10,739 nt of DNA from an uncultured Clostridia bacterium (GCA_948585895.1 CAPBNZ010000016.1:1-10739); one strand, 5' to 3'; counted from the stretch's first letter, positions 1-6,422 are shown. A program made the numbers and translations. The notes: generated from the sequence alone by a model not told the origin.

Positions 1-159
1 TACACAAGTAAAGAATACAAATATTTATAATAAAATTATTCAAATTTAAAAATAAATTATTCTTGATCCCTATCTTAATACATTTTTTACTTTACACTTA
101 AAAAATCTTTTATAAGTCAATGCTCATGGCTTATATCTGTTTCACTCATGATTTTTTTA
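1..159. other. AT-rich stretch with no recognisable gene
   Basis: I see no reading frame with a ribosome binding site, no RNA gene and no clear terminator here. It lies just beyond the 3' end of the decayed IS200 transposase, so the old right end of that element may fall in this stretch, but no diagnostic right-end hairpin can be pointed to. Confidence 0.4.
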
Positions 160-647
160 CTATTTGTTAAACAAATTTTTCTATTCTTTTATTGTTATCT
201 AGTCATACATCATATCTTGTTATAATTGATTTCTTACCTATTGTGCTATTCTTTTCGCATTTTTGCCTATCGTATCTACATAATAGCCCATGACATCAAA
301 AACTTCGTTGGTCAAATTTAATCACCTCTGGAAAATTATGAGACTGCTTTTGCCCTTTAATATTCCCATAAATTTTGATACTGATAATTTCTGCGGTACA
401 GATACAAGCATATGCATGCACATGGTCTAGGAAAACTTCAGCCTCTAGATTTTTACTTCATTCCAATCGTAAAGATTTCTCAATATCTTTCCTATTTCCA
501 TTCTTTCTGCCCATAAAAAATTTTTCTCCTATATTTTGGTGTGAACATTATATGATATTTACAATTCCACTTTGTATGTAATAAACTTGACATTGTATCA
601 TATGTAGTGCTTTCTTCTTTAGTTTTTTTACTGAATATACTATTCAT
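160..647 (-). pseudogene. tnpA: Decayed IS200/IS605-family transposase TnpA
   Basis: Reading the minus strand and changing frame several times rebuilds a nearly complete IS200-type Y1 (HUH) transposase. From the ATG at 645-647 the frame gives LLHTKWNCKYHIMFTPKYRR and stops at 492-494. Another frame gives EIGKILRNLYDWNEVKI. A third gives the HUH metal-binding motif DHVH (codons 416-427). Further frames give LSVSKFMGILKGKSSLIIF and GYYVDTIGKNAKRIAQ. The last frame continues through stops at 238-240 and beyond, with VRNQ and ITIKE, and ends near 160. The total of about 162 codons fits the family, which usually has about 150 residues. These enzymes move single-stranded DNA using one catalytic tyrosine. 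Here the codon at the expected tyrosine position, four residues before the conserved glutamine, reads TAG (238-240). The gene is certainly dead. It is a fossil insertion next to the SASP gene. Confidence 0.88.
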
Positions 648-713
648 GATATGCAACTCCTTTTATTTTATCAATCATGCGTCGAAACATATTGATATCA
701 TGAAGGGAGTTGC
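643..713 (-). promoter_or_regulatory. Relic leader structure masking the tnpA ribosome binding site
   Basis: On the minus strand the tnpA leader has GCAACTCC (706-713), which is perfectly complementary to GGAGTTGC (653-660), the stretch carrying the Shine-Dalgarno sequence. A second perfect 10-bp pairing joins 695-704 to 643-652 and would cover the start codon. The order of the segments makes the two pairings crossed: they are either alternatives or a pseudoknot. In enterobacterial IS200 a stem that hides the ribosome binding site is known to keep transposase levels low. I infer that this is the same kind of control in a Clostridial relative, preserved although the gene is dead. Confidence 0.55.
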
Positions 714-766
714 TTTGCTACAAAGCTTATGCTACTATTGGCACAGCTGGAAGTTTATATACAAAT

Positions 767-806
767 AAAATGAAACAAAAGAGGACTGTCCCTCTTGTTT
801 CATTTT
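767..806 (-). terminator. 40-bp hairpin downstream of the SASP gene, terminator or mobile palindrome
   Basis: Perfect 12-nt arms (767-778 and 795-806) enclose a further GAGG/CCTC pairing with a two-base bulge and a tight GGACTGTCC centre. On the minus strand it lies 10 bp after the SASP stop codon and runs into TTTTATTTGT, so it can act as an intrinsic terminator. The outer arms are A+T-rich and the GGACTGTCC core resembles palindromes dispersed through many Firmicute genomes, so it may equally be a small dispersed palindrome that was co-opted. Confidence 0.6.
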
Positions 807-815
807 GAGAAATAA

Positions 816-995
816 CTATTTATTTTCTACACTTCTATTTGCTATCTCTATTGCTTTTGTTACAATATTTCCGCATTGCTTAGATGATACATTTGCCCAA
901 CTTCCTCCGTTTTGTTTTACTTGATCATATACTCCTAATTCTTTTGCTATTTCTTCTCTTAAGTTTTCAGATATTAATTTACTATTTCTAGACAT
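816..995 (-). CDS. Alpha/beta-type small acid-soluble spore protein (SASP)
   Basis: A 59-residue protein beginning MSRNSKLISENLREEIAKEL. The ATG (993-995) follows AGGAGG (1001-1006) at a 5-nt spacing, and the frame ends in TAG. The segment REEIAKELGV matches the family's first conserved block, which in other SASPs contains the site cut by the germination protease GPR. The later QCGNIVTKAIEIA corresponds to the second block, normally close to GxVGGxMVKRMIE. Such proteins coat spore DNA in the forespore, holding it in an A-like form and protecting it from UV and chemicals; on germination they are digested for amino acids. The protein is slightly short, lacks the usual double glycine and carries a cysteine, so it is a divergent member. 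It is expected to be forespore-specific, but I could not find a convincing sigma-G promoter. It is divergent from the VanW-domain gene. Confidence 0.85.
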   Translation of the reverse strand: MSRNSKLISENLREEIAKELGVYDQVKQNGGSWANVSSKQCGNIVTKAIEIANRSVENK

Positions 996-1133
996 AACAT
1001 CCTCCTAAATAAAATCTATACTAGATTTCTTTTTCATAAAACTTAATTTTAAGTTTTATAATTATAGTATTAACATTTTTTCTTTTTTTATTTTGACATT
1101 TTTTATGTTTTTTATACTTTTTTTGTCAAAATA

Positions 1134-1142
1134 TGATATAAT
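1134..1142 (+). promoter_or_regulatory. Extended -10 promoter for the VanW-domain gene
   Basis: TGATATAAT matches the extended -10 consensus TGnTATAAT and lies 31 bp before the ATG, giving a leader of about 25 nt. No good -35 sits at the right distance: the nearby TTGACA (1093-1098) is too far upstream. The extended -10 may compensate. Confidence 0.5.
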
Positions 1143-1173
1143 AAATTAGATTACTTTCAAAAGGAGAATATGT

Positions 1174-2727
1174 ATGAGCAGTAAGAATAGTCTTTTAGAG
1201 AAAATAGAAGAAAAACAAGATAAAAACTTGGTTTCAACAAATAAACCTTTAAGTGAATGTATGTCTGTGAAAAGAAAACCGATGAATGTAATTTCTATCT
1301 TTGGTATACTTGTTGCACTTTTCATTTTTTTTGCATTTGCAGTTATTTCTATTTTTACTATTTATCATGTTTTCAATACAAATATTATTGCTGGTGTATC
1401 AATTAAAGGATTGGATGTTTCTGGTTTAAGTCCATCAGATGCGAAATATCAAATTGATAATTTTATTAAAAATAGTTTACCAGAAGAAATCAAAATAAAA
1501 CATGGAGATTTTGAAGCAATGATTTCTCTTTCTCAAATGGATATTTCTTTTGATACAAAATCCGCTTCTAATTTGGCTTTTCAAGTAGGACGCCAAGGAA
1601 ATATTTTTGAGAATACAATTTGTGTATTTTCTACTATGTTTGGAAACATTAATATTGAACCTAAAGTTACTTTAAATAAAGAATTATTGACCAAAAATTT
1701 AGAAGATATTTCTACACAGTTACCTGATGCTGTTGTTCAAAGTAGTTATTACATAGAAGGAAATGAATTGATTATAACAGCAGGAAAAGATGGATATGAA
1801 GTAGACACAAATGCTACAATAGAAGCAATTAAAGATTCTATTTCTACTTTTTCTTGTAAAGAATCTCCAATAGAAATTATAGTTAAAACAAAACAACCTA
1901 ACGAAATTAATATAGAAAAAATTCATGATGAAATCTATAAAGAGCCTGTTGATGCTTATTATACAAAAGAACCCTTTTCTGTGTATCCATCTGAAAATGG
2001 AATGGATTTTAATATTTCTGTGGAAGATGCAAAAGCTATAATTGGTTCAGAAAAAAAAGAAGAATATAGTATTCCTTTAAAAATTATTTATCCTAATGTG
2101 ACTACTAATATGATTGGTACAGAAGCATTTCCAGATATGCTTTCTACCTTTTCTACTAATTATGCTGCTAATAATAAAAACAGAACGACCAATCTAATTC
2201 TAGCTGCTAATAAAATAAATGGAACCGTTTTAATGCCTGGTGAAGTTTTTTCTTATAATAAAGTGGTTGGTGCTAGAACTATTTCAGCAGGTTATAAAGA
2301 AGCTCCTGTTTATGTTGATGGTAGAGTTGAAGATGGTCTTGGTGGTGGTATTTGCCAAATTACTTCTACTTTATATAATGCTGTTGTTTACGCAAATTTG
2401 GAAATTACACAAAGAACAAATCACCAATTTATTCCTTCTTATGTAACAGCTAGTAGAGATGCTACCGTTGTATATGGTGCAATTGACTTTCAATTTAAAA
2501 ACAATAGAAACTATCCAATTAAATTAGTTTGTTCTGTTTCTGGTGGTATTGCTAATTTTAGAATATTTGGTATAAAGCAAGAAGAAGATTGCGAGGTTCA
2601 AATTTCCTCTTACGAAACTGGTAGAACTTCTAAAGCAATTTATTCAGAAGCTTATAAGATTTTGAAACGAGATGGAAAAGTGATTGATAAACAATTACTT
2701 TCTAAAGATACCTATAAGAGACATTAA
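1174..2727 (+). CDS. Membrane-anchored VanW-domain protein with peptidoglycan-binding-like repeats
   Basis: This 517-residue protein has an N-terminal cytoplasmic tail, one membrane segment (about residues 38-66) and a large extracellular part, as in Bacillus YoaR-like proteins. Residues about 70-310 look like two copies of the YoaR-type putative peptidoglycan-binding domain: the first opens with GVSIKGLDVSGLSPSDA, and later GKDGYEVD is typical. The VanW domain fills about residues 330-465, with TTNLILAANKINGTVLMPGE, the signature GGGICQITSTLYNA (from residue 390) and NHQF. VanW was named from vancomycin-resistance clusters, but its biochemical role is unknown; a role at the cell wall is an inference from the domains. 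The start follows AAGGAG (1161-1166) by 7 nt. The gene stands alone with its own promoter and terminator. No other van gene is present, so there is no reason to call it a resistance gene. Confidence 0.88.
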   Translation: MSSKNSLLEKIEEKQDKNLVSTNKPLSECMSVKRKPMNVISIFGILVALFIFFAFAVISIFTIYHVFNTNIIAGVSIKGLDVSGLSPSDAKYQIDNFIKNSLPEEIKIKHGDFEAMISLSQMDISFDTKSASNLAFQVGRQGNIFENTICVFSTMFGNINIEPKVTLNKELLTKNLEDISTQLPDAVVQSSYYIEGNELIITAGKDGYEVDTNATIEAIKDSISTFSCKESPIEIIVKTKQPNEINIEKIHDEIYKEPVDAYYTKEPFSVYPSENGMDFNISVEDAKAIIGSEKKEEYSIPLKIIYPNVTTNMIGTEAFPDMLSTFSTNYAANNKNRTTNLILAANKINGTVLMPGEVFSYNKVVGARTISAGYKEAPVYVDGRVEDGLGGGICQITSTLYNAVVYANLEITQRTNHQFIPSYVTASRDATVVYGAIDFQFKNNRNYPIKLVCSVSGGIANFRIFGIKQEEDCEVQISSYETGRTSKAIYSEAYKILKRDGKVIDKQLLSKDTYKRH

Positions 2728-2737
2728 ATAAGAAGTA

Positions 2738-2765
2738 AGGCTGTCTATAAAAGACAGCCTATTTT
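2738..2765 (+). terminator. Rho-independent terminator after the VanW-domain gene
   Basis: A perfect 9-bp stem, AGGCTGTCT (2738-2746) and AGACAGCCT (2752-2760), has a 5-nt loop and is followed by ATTTT. It lies 10 bp past the stop codon, between two convergent genes. The reverse orientation lacks a good T-run, so it mainly serves the plus strand. Confidence 0.85.
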
Positions 2766-2774
2766 GGTAAAATA

Positions 2775-3044
2775 TTATCTTTCTTGTAAGGCTTCTTCAG
2801 CCTTAATGGTGCCTCTTAAAAGGAATGAAACCATAATTCCTTCTATAAAGCAGTATATAATAGCAATTCCATATAATTCCTCAATTAACAACGATATTGC
2901 TACTGTCATAATGAACATTACTATCACAAATAATCTAATTAAGAAAAAAAATATTATTTTTTCTCTTTGGTTTACCTGCCACATTAGCTCCTCATCTGTA
3001 AAGCCACTTTTGTCCCGCTTTAAAATCTTTAAATAATTTACCAT
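2775..3044 (-). CDS. Small membrane protein with two TM segments, function unknown
   Basis: I do not recognise this family. From the ATG at 3042-3044 it is 89 residues: a charged N-terminus containing DKSGFTDEELMWQVNQREK, two hydrophobic segments (about residues 30-53 and 56-77) joined by a short EEL turn, and a charged C-terminus ending KAEEALQER. A longer version starting at 3059 would place AGGAGGG (3048-3054) inside the coding region. That motif is clearly the ribosome binding site of the inner ATG, so I use the shorter form. It lies 69 bp downstream of ypeB on the same strand, with its own consensus promoter and no obvious terminator in between, so it may be read both alone and with sleB-ypeB. 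A role in spores is only suggested by position. Confidence 0.7.
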   Translation of the reverse strand: MVNYLKILKRDKSGFTDEELMWQVNQREKIIFFFLIRLFVIVMFIMTVAISLLIEELYGIAIIYCFIEGIMVSFLLRGTIKAEEALQER

Positions 3045-3076
3045 AATCCCTCCTGGCATTCGCCTTTTTGATTTAT

Positions 3077-3097
3077 TAGTTACAATTATGGTAACTA
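3077..3097. promoter_or_regulatory. Operator-like palindrome at the start site of the small membrane protein gene
   Basis: TAGTTAC and GTAACTA form perfect 7-bp inverted arms around a 7-nt centre. The palindrome touches the -10 box (3097-3102) and covers the expected start site, a classical repressor position. No regulator gene is encoded nearby, so the protein that would bind is unknown. A weak transcript hairpin is the alternative. Confidence 0.45.
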
Positions 3098-3125
3098 TTC
3101 TATCATTTTTTTATTACATTGTCAA
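3097..3125 (-). promoter_or_regulatory. Sigma-A-type promoter for the small membrane protein gene
   Basis: On the minus strand, TTGACA (3120-3125), a 17-bp spacer and TAGAAT (3097-3102) form a near-consensus promoter. The -35 box lies within the last codons of ypeB. The start site is expected near 3090, about 46 nt before the start codon. Confidence 0.7.
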
Positions 3126-4487
3126 TGTACCATTTGGTGTATTAGTTATTATTAATATGTCTTCTTCTCTACCATTTTCAGCATTGATATAAACTAAAAA
3201 TTCTCTATCATCTACTTTTCCTTTAAATTCATAACATAAAATTTCAGTTTGCCATTGTGTTGGAATAATTGCTAATCCTTCACTATGAATTTGTAAATCT
3301 TTATTCAAAGATTTTTTTGCCTGCTCTTGTGTAATTTTTACTTTTGATACGTCTCTTTTTACATGATTATTTAAATAACCTGTTGACTCTATCCCTAAGA
3401 TTTCCCCATTATCTAGAGCAACTTTTACCTTTATTAAATCTGGATACATTACTACTTTATTTTGTGTAGCAGCATAATTAATAGTAACAATTCCTTCCTG
3501 CTTCAAATAGTAGGTTTCTTTCATATTTTTAAAACCTTTGGATTCTAAAAATTGCTTTCCTTTTTTGTCTGCCTCCTCTTGAGAGATAATTTCTGAATTT
3601 ACGGCTCTATTAGCATTCATATAAACAATATGTCCGCCTTTTTTAGCAATTGATACATTAATCGTTTCGTCCTCATGATTAAGAATTGAAAAGTCATAAA
3701 CTGGAATAGTAGCATTTTCTGAAAATCCTAAATTGGATATTTCTTTTATATTTTCTTTGCCTACAAATTCTTCTGCTAATTGTTTTGCCTTTTCTTCATT
3801 AATGTCTTCTCCTGTTAACCCTCTTTTTTCATTGTTTGTTAAATGTTCTGAAAATGCTCCATCATAAATAAGTCCTGCATATTCATGGAAGTTTTCTTCT
3901 AAATTGCTAAAACTCTCCTTTGAAATATTATCAACTTGTTGTGCAAAGGCAACGGTTCCTTTTTTAGTTAACTCTCCCCAAGAAAATCTTCCTGTGTTTA
4001 AATCATCTGATAATTGATTTAGGGTATTTTCTAATTCTACACTATAAGAATGTAAATCTTTTAAATTTTTTAAATCTTCTTCTGTTAAGTCTTCATTATA
4101 AATGTTCTTTCTAGATAATGAATAACTATAATCGCTTACTTGATTTAAAAACTTTTCCGTATTTTCTAATTCTTGACTCTCAATTGGTAATCTCGACAAA
4201 TAACTTTGTGCCAAATTAGCCTCTCTCCATAAATTCGTTAACGTTTCTGCTCCATGTTCAGATGTAGATGAAATTAAAGACTTTGCTAAGTAAGTTTCTA
4301 CATTTTGTACATAATCTACTAATTCGTAAAAAGCCATATTATAGCTATTTTCAGAAGCTTGTCTATATTCTCTTTGTTTGGAGTATAGCAAAATACCAAG
4401 TGCTACTACGACAACTAGTAACACGCAAATTACACTCAACATATGTCCCTTTTTTAACCTGTTTTTCCAATCTTCTAATTGATTCAT
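3114..4487 (-). CDS. ypeB: Germination protein YpeB
   Basis: This 457-residue protein has a short basic N-terminus, one membrane segment (about residues 17-35), a long helical middle part rich in Glu, Leu and Asn, and a C-terminal half from about residue 225 with PepSY-like repeats (INEEKAKQLAEEFVG, SQEEADKKGKQFLESKG, KITQEQAKKSL). It ends in GTLTM. Length and layout match Bacillus YpeB (about 450 residues). YpeB sits at the spore membrane/cortex and is needed for SleB to be held stable in the dormant spore; the two depend on each other. The pairing with sleB directly upstream supports the call. The ATG follows AGGAGG (4493-4498). Unusually, a palindromic element occupies the whole gap to sleB and touches this ribosome binding site. 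Confidence 0.93.
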   Translation of the reverse strand: MNQLEDWKNRLKKGHMLSVICVLLVVVVALGILLYSKQREYRQASENSYNMAFYELVDYVQNVETYLAKSLISSTSEHGAETLTNLWREANLAQSYLSRLPIESQELENTEKFLNQVSDYSYSLSRKNIYNEDLTEEDLKNLKDLHSYSVELENTLNQLSDDLNTGRFSWGELTKKGTVAFAQQVDNISKESFSNLEENFHEYAGLIYDGAFSEHLTNNEKRGLTGEDINEEKAKQLAEEFVGKENIKEISNLGFSENATIPVYDFSILNHEDETINVSIAKKGGHIVYMNANRAVNSEIISQEEADKKGKQFLESKGFKNMKETYYLKQEGIVTINYAATQNKVVMYPDLIKVKVALDNGEILGIESTGYLNNHVKRDVSKVKITQEQAKKSLNKDLQIHSEGLAIIPTQWQTEILCYEFKGKVDDREFLVYINAENGREEDILIITNTPNGTLTM

Positions 4488-4497
4488 GTTTACCTCC

Positions 4498-4679
4498 TAA
4501 TCCCCACTGGTTCCGGGTTTAAATGGGGACAATTATTTATTTAACTTTTCTCTACCTAAATTTTTCTGATAGCTTTAGCATAAAAATATAGATAAGCATA
4601 CTATATCATTTTAAAACTTCCCCATTTAAACCCGGAACTGGTGGGGACTAGCGGTGGTGGTGAGAACCGATGGGGATTA
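4498..4679. mobile_element. 182-bp MITE/REP-like palindromic element between sleB and ypeB
   Basis: The outer ends are inverted: TAATCCCCACTGGTTC (4498-4513) matches the right end (4664-4679) at 14 of 16 positions. A stronger nested inverted repeat pairs 4501-4528 with 4620-4647 at 26 of 28 positions. The right part repeats a unit of the type GGAACTGGTGGGGA, then GAGAACCGATGGGGA, in direct order. The GGGG-rich arms stand out from the A+T-rich surroundings. No protein is encoded, so mobilisation would depend on an enzyme elsewhere. GGGGAC/GGTTC-type palindromes in Firmicutes are reminiscent of REP elements served by RAYT transposases, but this is from memory, not a comparison. In sleB-ypeB the element fills the gap precisely. 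Confidence 0.75.
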
Positions 4680-5153
4680 TTTGCAAAAACGATGTTTTCC
4701 TATTGTTTTTACCAAAGGTCTTGACCAAATCCACTTATTAGTTGCAGTTGATGGATTGAAATAATATATACATCCTCCTGTTGGATCCCAACCATTTTTA
4801 GCATCTTGTGCTGCTTTATATACAGTAGATTCTTCACTAATTGGACTATTTATTTGACCATCTGCTACTGCTGTAAATGCTCCCGATTGATAAATAACTC
4901 CTGCTATGGTATTGGGAAATTGTGAACTTTTTACTCTATTTAGAATAACTGCTCCTACTGCAACTTGCCCTTCATAGGGTTCTCCTCTTGCTTCTCCATT
5001 GATTGCTCTTGCCATTAATTGCATATCTGATGTTCCTGAAGATGCTGCATAACTAACATTTTGTTGCTTTACATCACTTCCTATAAAAGTGATAACTAAA
5101 ATAAGAATTAGCAATAATAAAATGAAACCTATTATTTTTATTACATTTTTCAA
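4677..5153 (-). CDS. sleB: Spore cortex-lytic enzyme SleB (catalytic-domain form)
   Basis: This 158-residue cell wall hydrolase of the SleB/CwlJ family carries a signal/anchor segment (about residues 6-24) and then the catalytic domain (about 43-158). The block AINGEARGEPYEGQVAVGAV contains the presumed catalytic glutamate (E54), and YYFNP...NKWIW is typical of the family. SleB cuts muramic-delta-lactam-containing cortex peptidoglycan during germination. The usual N-terminal peptidoglycan-binding domain is missing, so the size is CwlJ-like (about 140), but the membrane leader and the downstream ypeB favour SleB. The start is TTG (5151-5153), preceded by AAAGGTGA at a suitable distance; no in-frame ATG fits. 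The TAA stop is shared with the end of the palindromic element. A candidate sigma-G promoter lies upstream, in keeping with forespore expression in Bacillus. Confidence 0.9.
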   Translation of the reverse strand: MKNVIKIIGFILLLLILILVITFIGSDVKQQNVSYAASSGTSDMQLMARAINGEARGEPYEGQVAVGAVILNRVKSSQFPNTIAGVIYQSGAFTAVADGQINSPISEESTVYKAAQDAKNGWDPTGGCIYYFNPSTATNKWIWSRPLVKTIGKHRFCK

Positions 5154-5196
5154 AAAATCACCTTTTACTTTCCTTTATATTTTAACGATTTAATAT

Positions 5197-5225
5197 TATT
5201 TTGTATTTTTATTTAGAAAATATTC
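5197..5225 (-). promoter_or_regulatory. Candidate sigma-G promoter for sleB-ypeB
   Basis: On the minus strand GAATA (5221-5225) fits the sigma-G -35 consensus GMATR. After a 17-bp spacer, CAAAATA (5197-5203) differs from the -10 consensus CATnMTA at one base. Position, spacing and the forespore role of the operon support it, but the A+T-rich setting makes chance matches likely. Confidence 0.5.
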
Positions 5226-5231
5226 CATTTT

Positions 5232-5260
5232 TTGAAATTTTATTTTTTTTATGATAAAAT
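5232..5260 (+). promoter_or_regulatory. Sigma-A-type promoter for the glycosyltransferase gene
   Basis: TTGAAA (5232-5237), a 17-bp spacer and TAAAAT (5255-5260), with an extended TG at 5252-5253, give a strong vegetative promoter. The start site is expected near 5267, with a leader of about 25 nt. Confidence 0.7.
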
Positions 5261-5291
5261 AGGAGAAAATAAGATAGGAGTTATCTGTAAT

Positions 5292-6422
5292 ATGAAAAAA
5301 ATTTTAATTTTTTATGCCTCTTATGGTGGTGGACATCTAAATGCTGCTAAATCAATTAATGATTTTCTTGTAAGTAATTATGAAAATTGTCAAACTGAAT
5401 TAATTGATTGTATGAAATATGTAAGTAAAACTGTAGAAAAGCTTTCAACTGCTGCTTATCGTGAAGCTGCTAAAAAAGCTCCTTGGGTTTGGGGAAAAAT
5501 ATATAGTGATTCGCAAAAAGGTCCTCTGGCTCACCTTTCTACTAGGTCTAATAAAATTATGGCAATTAAACTACTAAAGTTATTGAGAGAAAAGAAACCA
5601 GATTTAATTATTTCTACCCATCCTTTTAGTAGCCAAATGTGTAGTTATCTGAAAAGAAAAGGAAAAATAGTAGCAAAGATTGCAACTATTATGACGGATT
5701 TTGCACCTCATGATCAATGGTTAGTTGGTAACGATTTTACGGATTATTATTTTGTAGCAAATGATAAAATGAAAGATTATTTAATCCAGAAAGATATCGA
5801 AGATAAAAAAGTATTTGTAACAGGCATCCCCCTATCTAACAGATTCTTGCAAAAATATGATAGAAAAGAAATTTTAAATCATTATGACTTAGAAGACCAA
5901 AAACAAACGATATTATTTTTTGGCGGCGGAGAATTTGGATTAGGAAAATCTAAAACCTTCGAAATATTCGACGCTCTTATTAACGTTTGTAAGGATAAAC
6001 AAATAATTGCCATTGCTGGAAAAAATGAAAAAATGAAAGTAAAATTTGATGAAATTGTAGAAAAAAATGAAGCTACTAAACATGTAAAAGTCCTTCGCTT
6101 TACCAATCAAATTCCTGAACTTATGAGTATTTCTGACTTAGTGGTAACAAAGCCTGGTGGTATGACTACTACAGAAAGTTTAGCCTCTGGACTACCTATG
6201 ATTATCATTAACCCCATTCCTGGTCAAGAAGAAGAAAACGCTGAGTTTTTAGAAAACAAAGGAGTTGGTATCTGGATAAAAAAAGAGGATAATATTTTAG
6301 AGATTTTAAATGATTTATTTTCGAATAGGAACCAACTAAATGAAATGAAAAATAAGGCACTTGCTTTGGGACACCCAAATTCTACAAGAGATATTTGTAA
6401 TATTTTACTAGAAATGAACTGA
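5292..6422 (+). CDS. Diacylglycerol glucosyltransferase / MGDG-synthase-like glycosyltransferase
   Basis: A 376-residue GT-B glycosyltransferase, close in layout to UgtP and plant-type MGDG synthases. The N-terminal half opens with MKKILIFYASYGGGHLNAAK, the glycine-rich loop and His typical of the MGDG-synthase N-domain. The C-terminal half has GGGEFGLGKS (from about residue 211), VVTKPGGMTTTES (from 284) and NPIPGQEEENAEFL (from about 310), typical of the nucleotide-sugar-binding domain shared with MurG. It probably moves glucose or galactose from a UDP-sugar to diacylglycerol at the inner membrane face, making glycolipid and possibly the lipoteichoic acid anchor; the exact sugar and processivity cannot be read. 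A longer form from 5232 would add 20 residues spanning the promoter, so I use the ATG at 5292, preceded by AGGAG (5276-5280) at 11 nt, a rather long spacing. There are no membrane segments. Confidence 0.85.
   Translation: MKKILIFYASYGGGHLNAAKSINDFLVSNYENCQTELIDCMKYVSKTVEKLSTAAYREAAKKAPWVWGKIYSDSQKGPLAHLSTRSNKIMAIKLLKLLREKKPDLIISTHPFSSQMCSYLKRKGKIVAKIATIMTDFAPHDQWLVGNDFTDYYFVANDKMKDYLIQKDIEDKKVFVTGIPLSNRFLQKYDRKEILNHYDLEDQKQTILFFGGGEFGLGKSKTFEIFDALINVCKDKQIIAIAGKNEKMKVKFDEIVEKNEATKHVKVLRFTNQIPELMSISDLVVTKPGGMTTTESLASGLPMIIINPIPGQEEENAEFLENKGVGIWIKKEDNILEILNDLFSNRNQLNEMKNKALALGHPNSTRDICNILLEMN

Noticed and set aside
375..581. 68-codon open frame on the plus strand
   Set aside because: It has no ribosome binding site and lies antisense to the IS200 transposase fossil, which explains the sequence.
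1093..1118. TTGACA followed by TATACT upstream of the VanW-domain gene
   Set aside because: The spacer is only 14 bp, too short for a normal promoter; the extended -10 at 1134-1142 is a better candidate.
1174..2727. Vancomycin-resistance cluster, because of the VanW domain
   Set aside because: No vanA/B ligase, vanH, vanX or vanRS gene is nearby; the YoaR-like layout is common in Firmicutes without resistance.
2764..3036. 90-codon plus-strand frame opposite the small membrane protein
   Set aside because: It starts inside the terminator of the VanW-domain gene, has no ribosome binding site, and the minus-strand frame has a perfect one plus a promoter.
4577..4600. CATACTA on the plus strand within the sleB-ypeB element, resembling a sigma-G -10
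   Set aside because: The GCATA upstream is only 14 bp away instead of 17-18, and no plus-strand gene follows.
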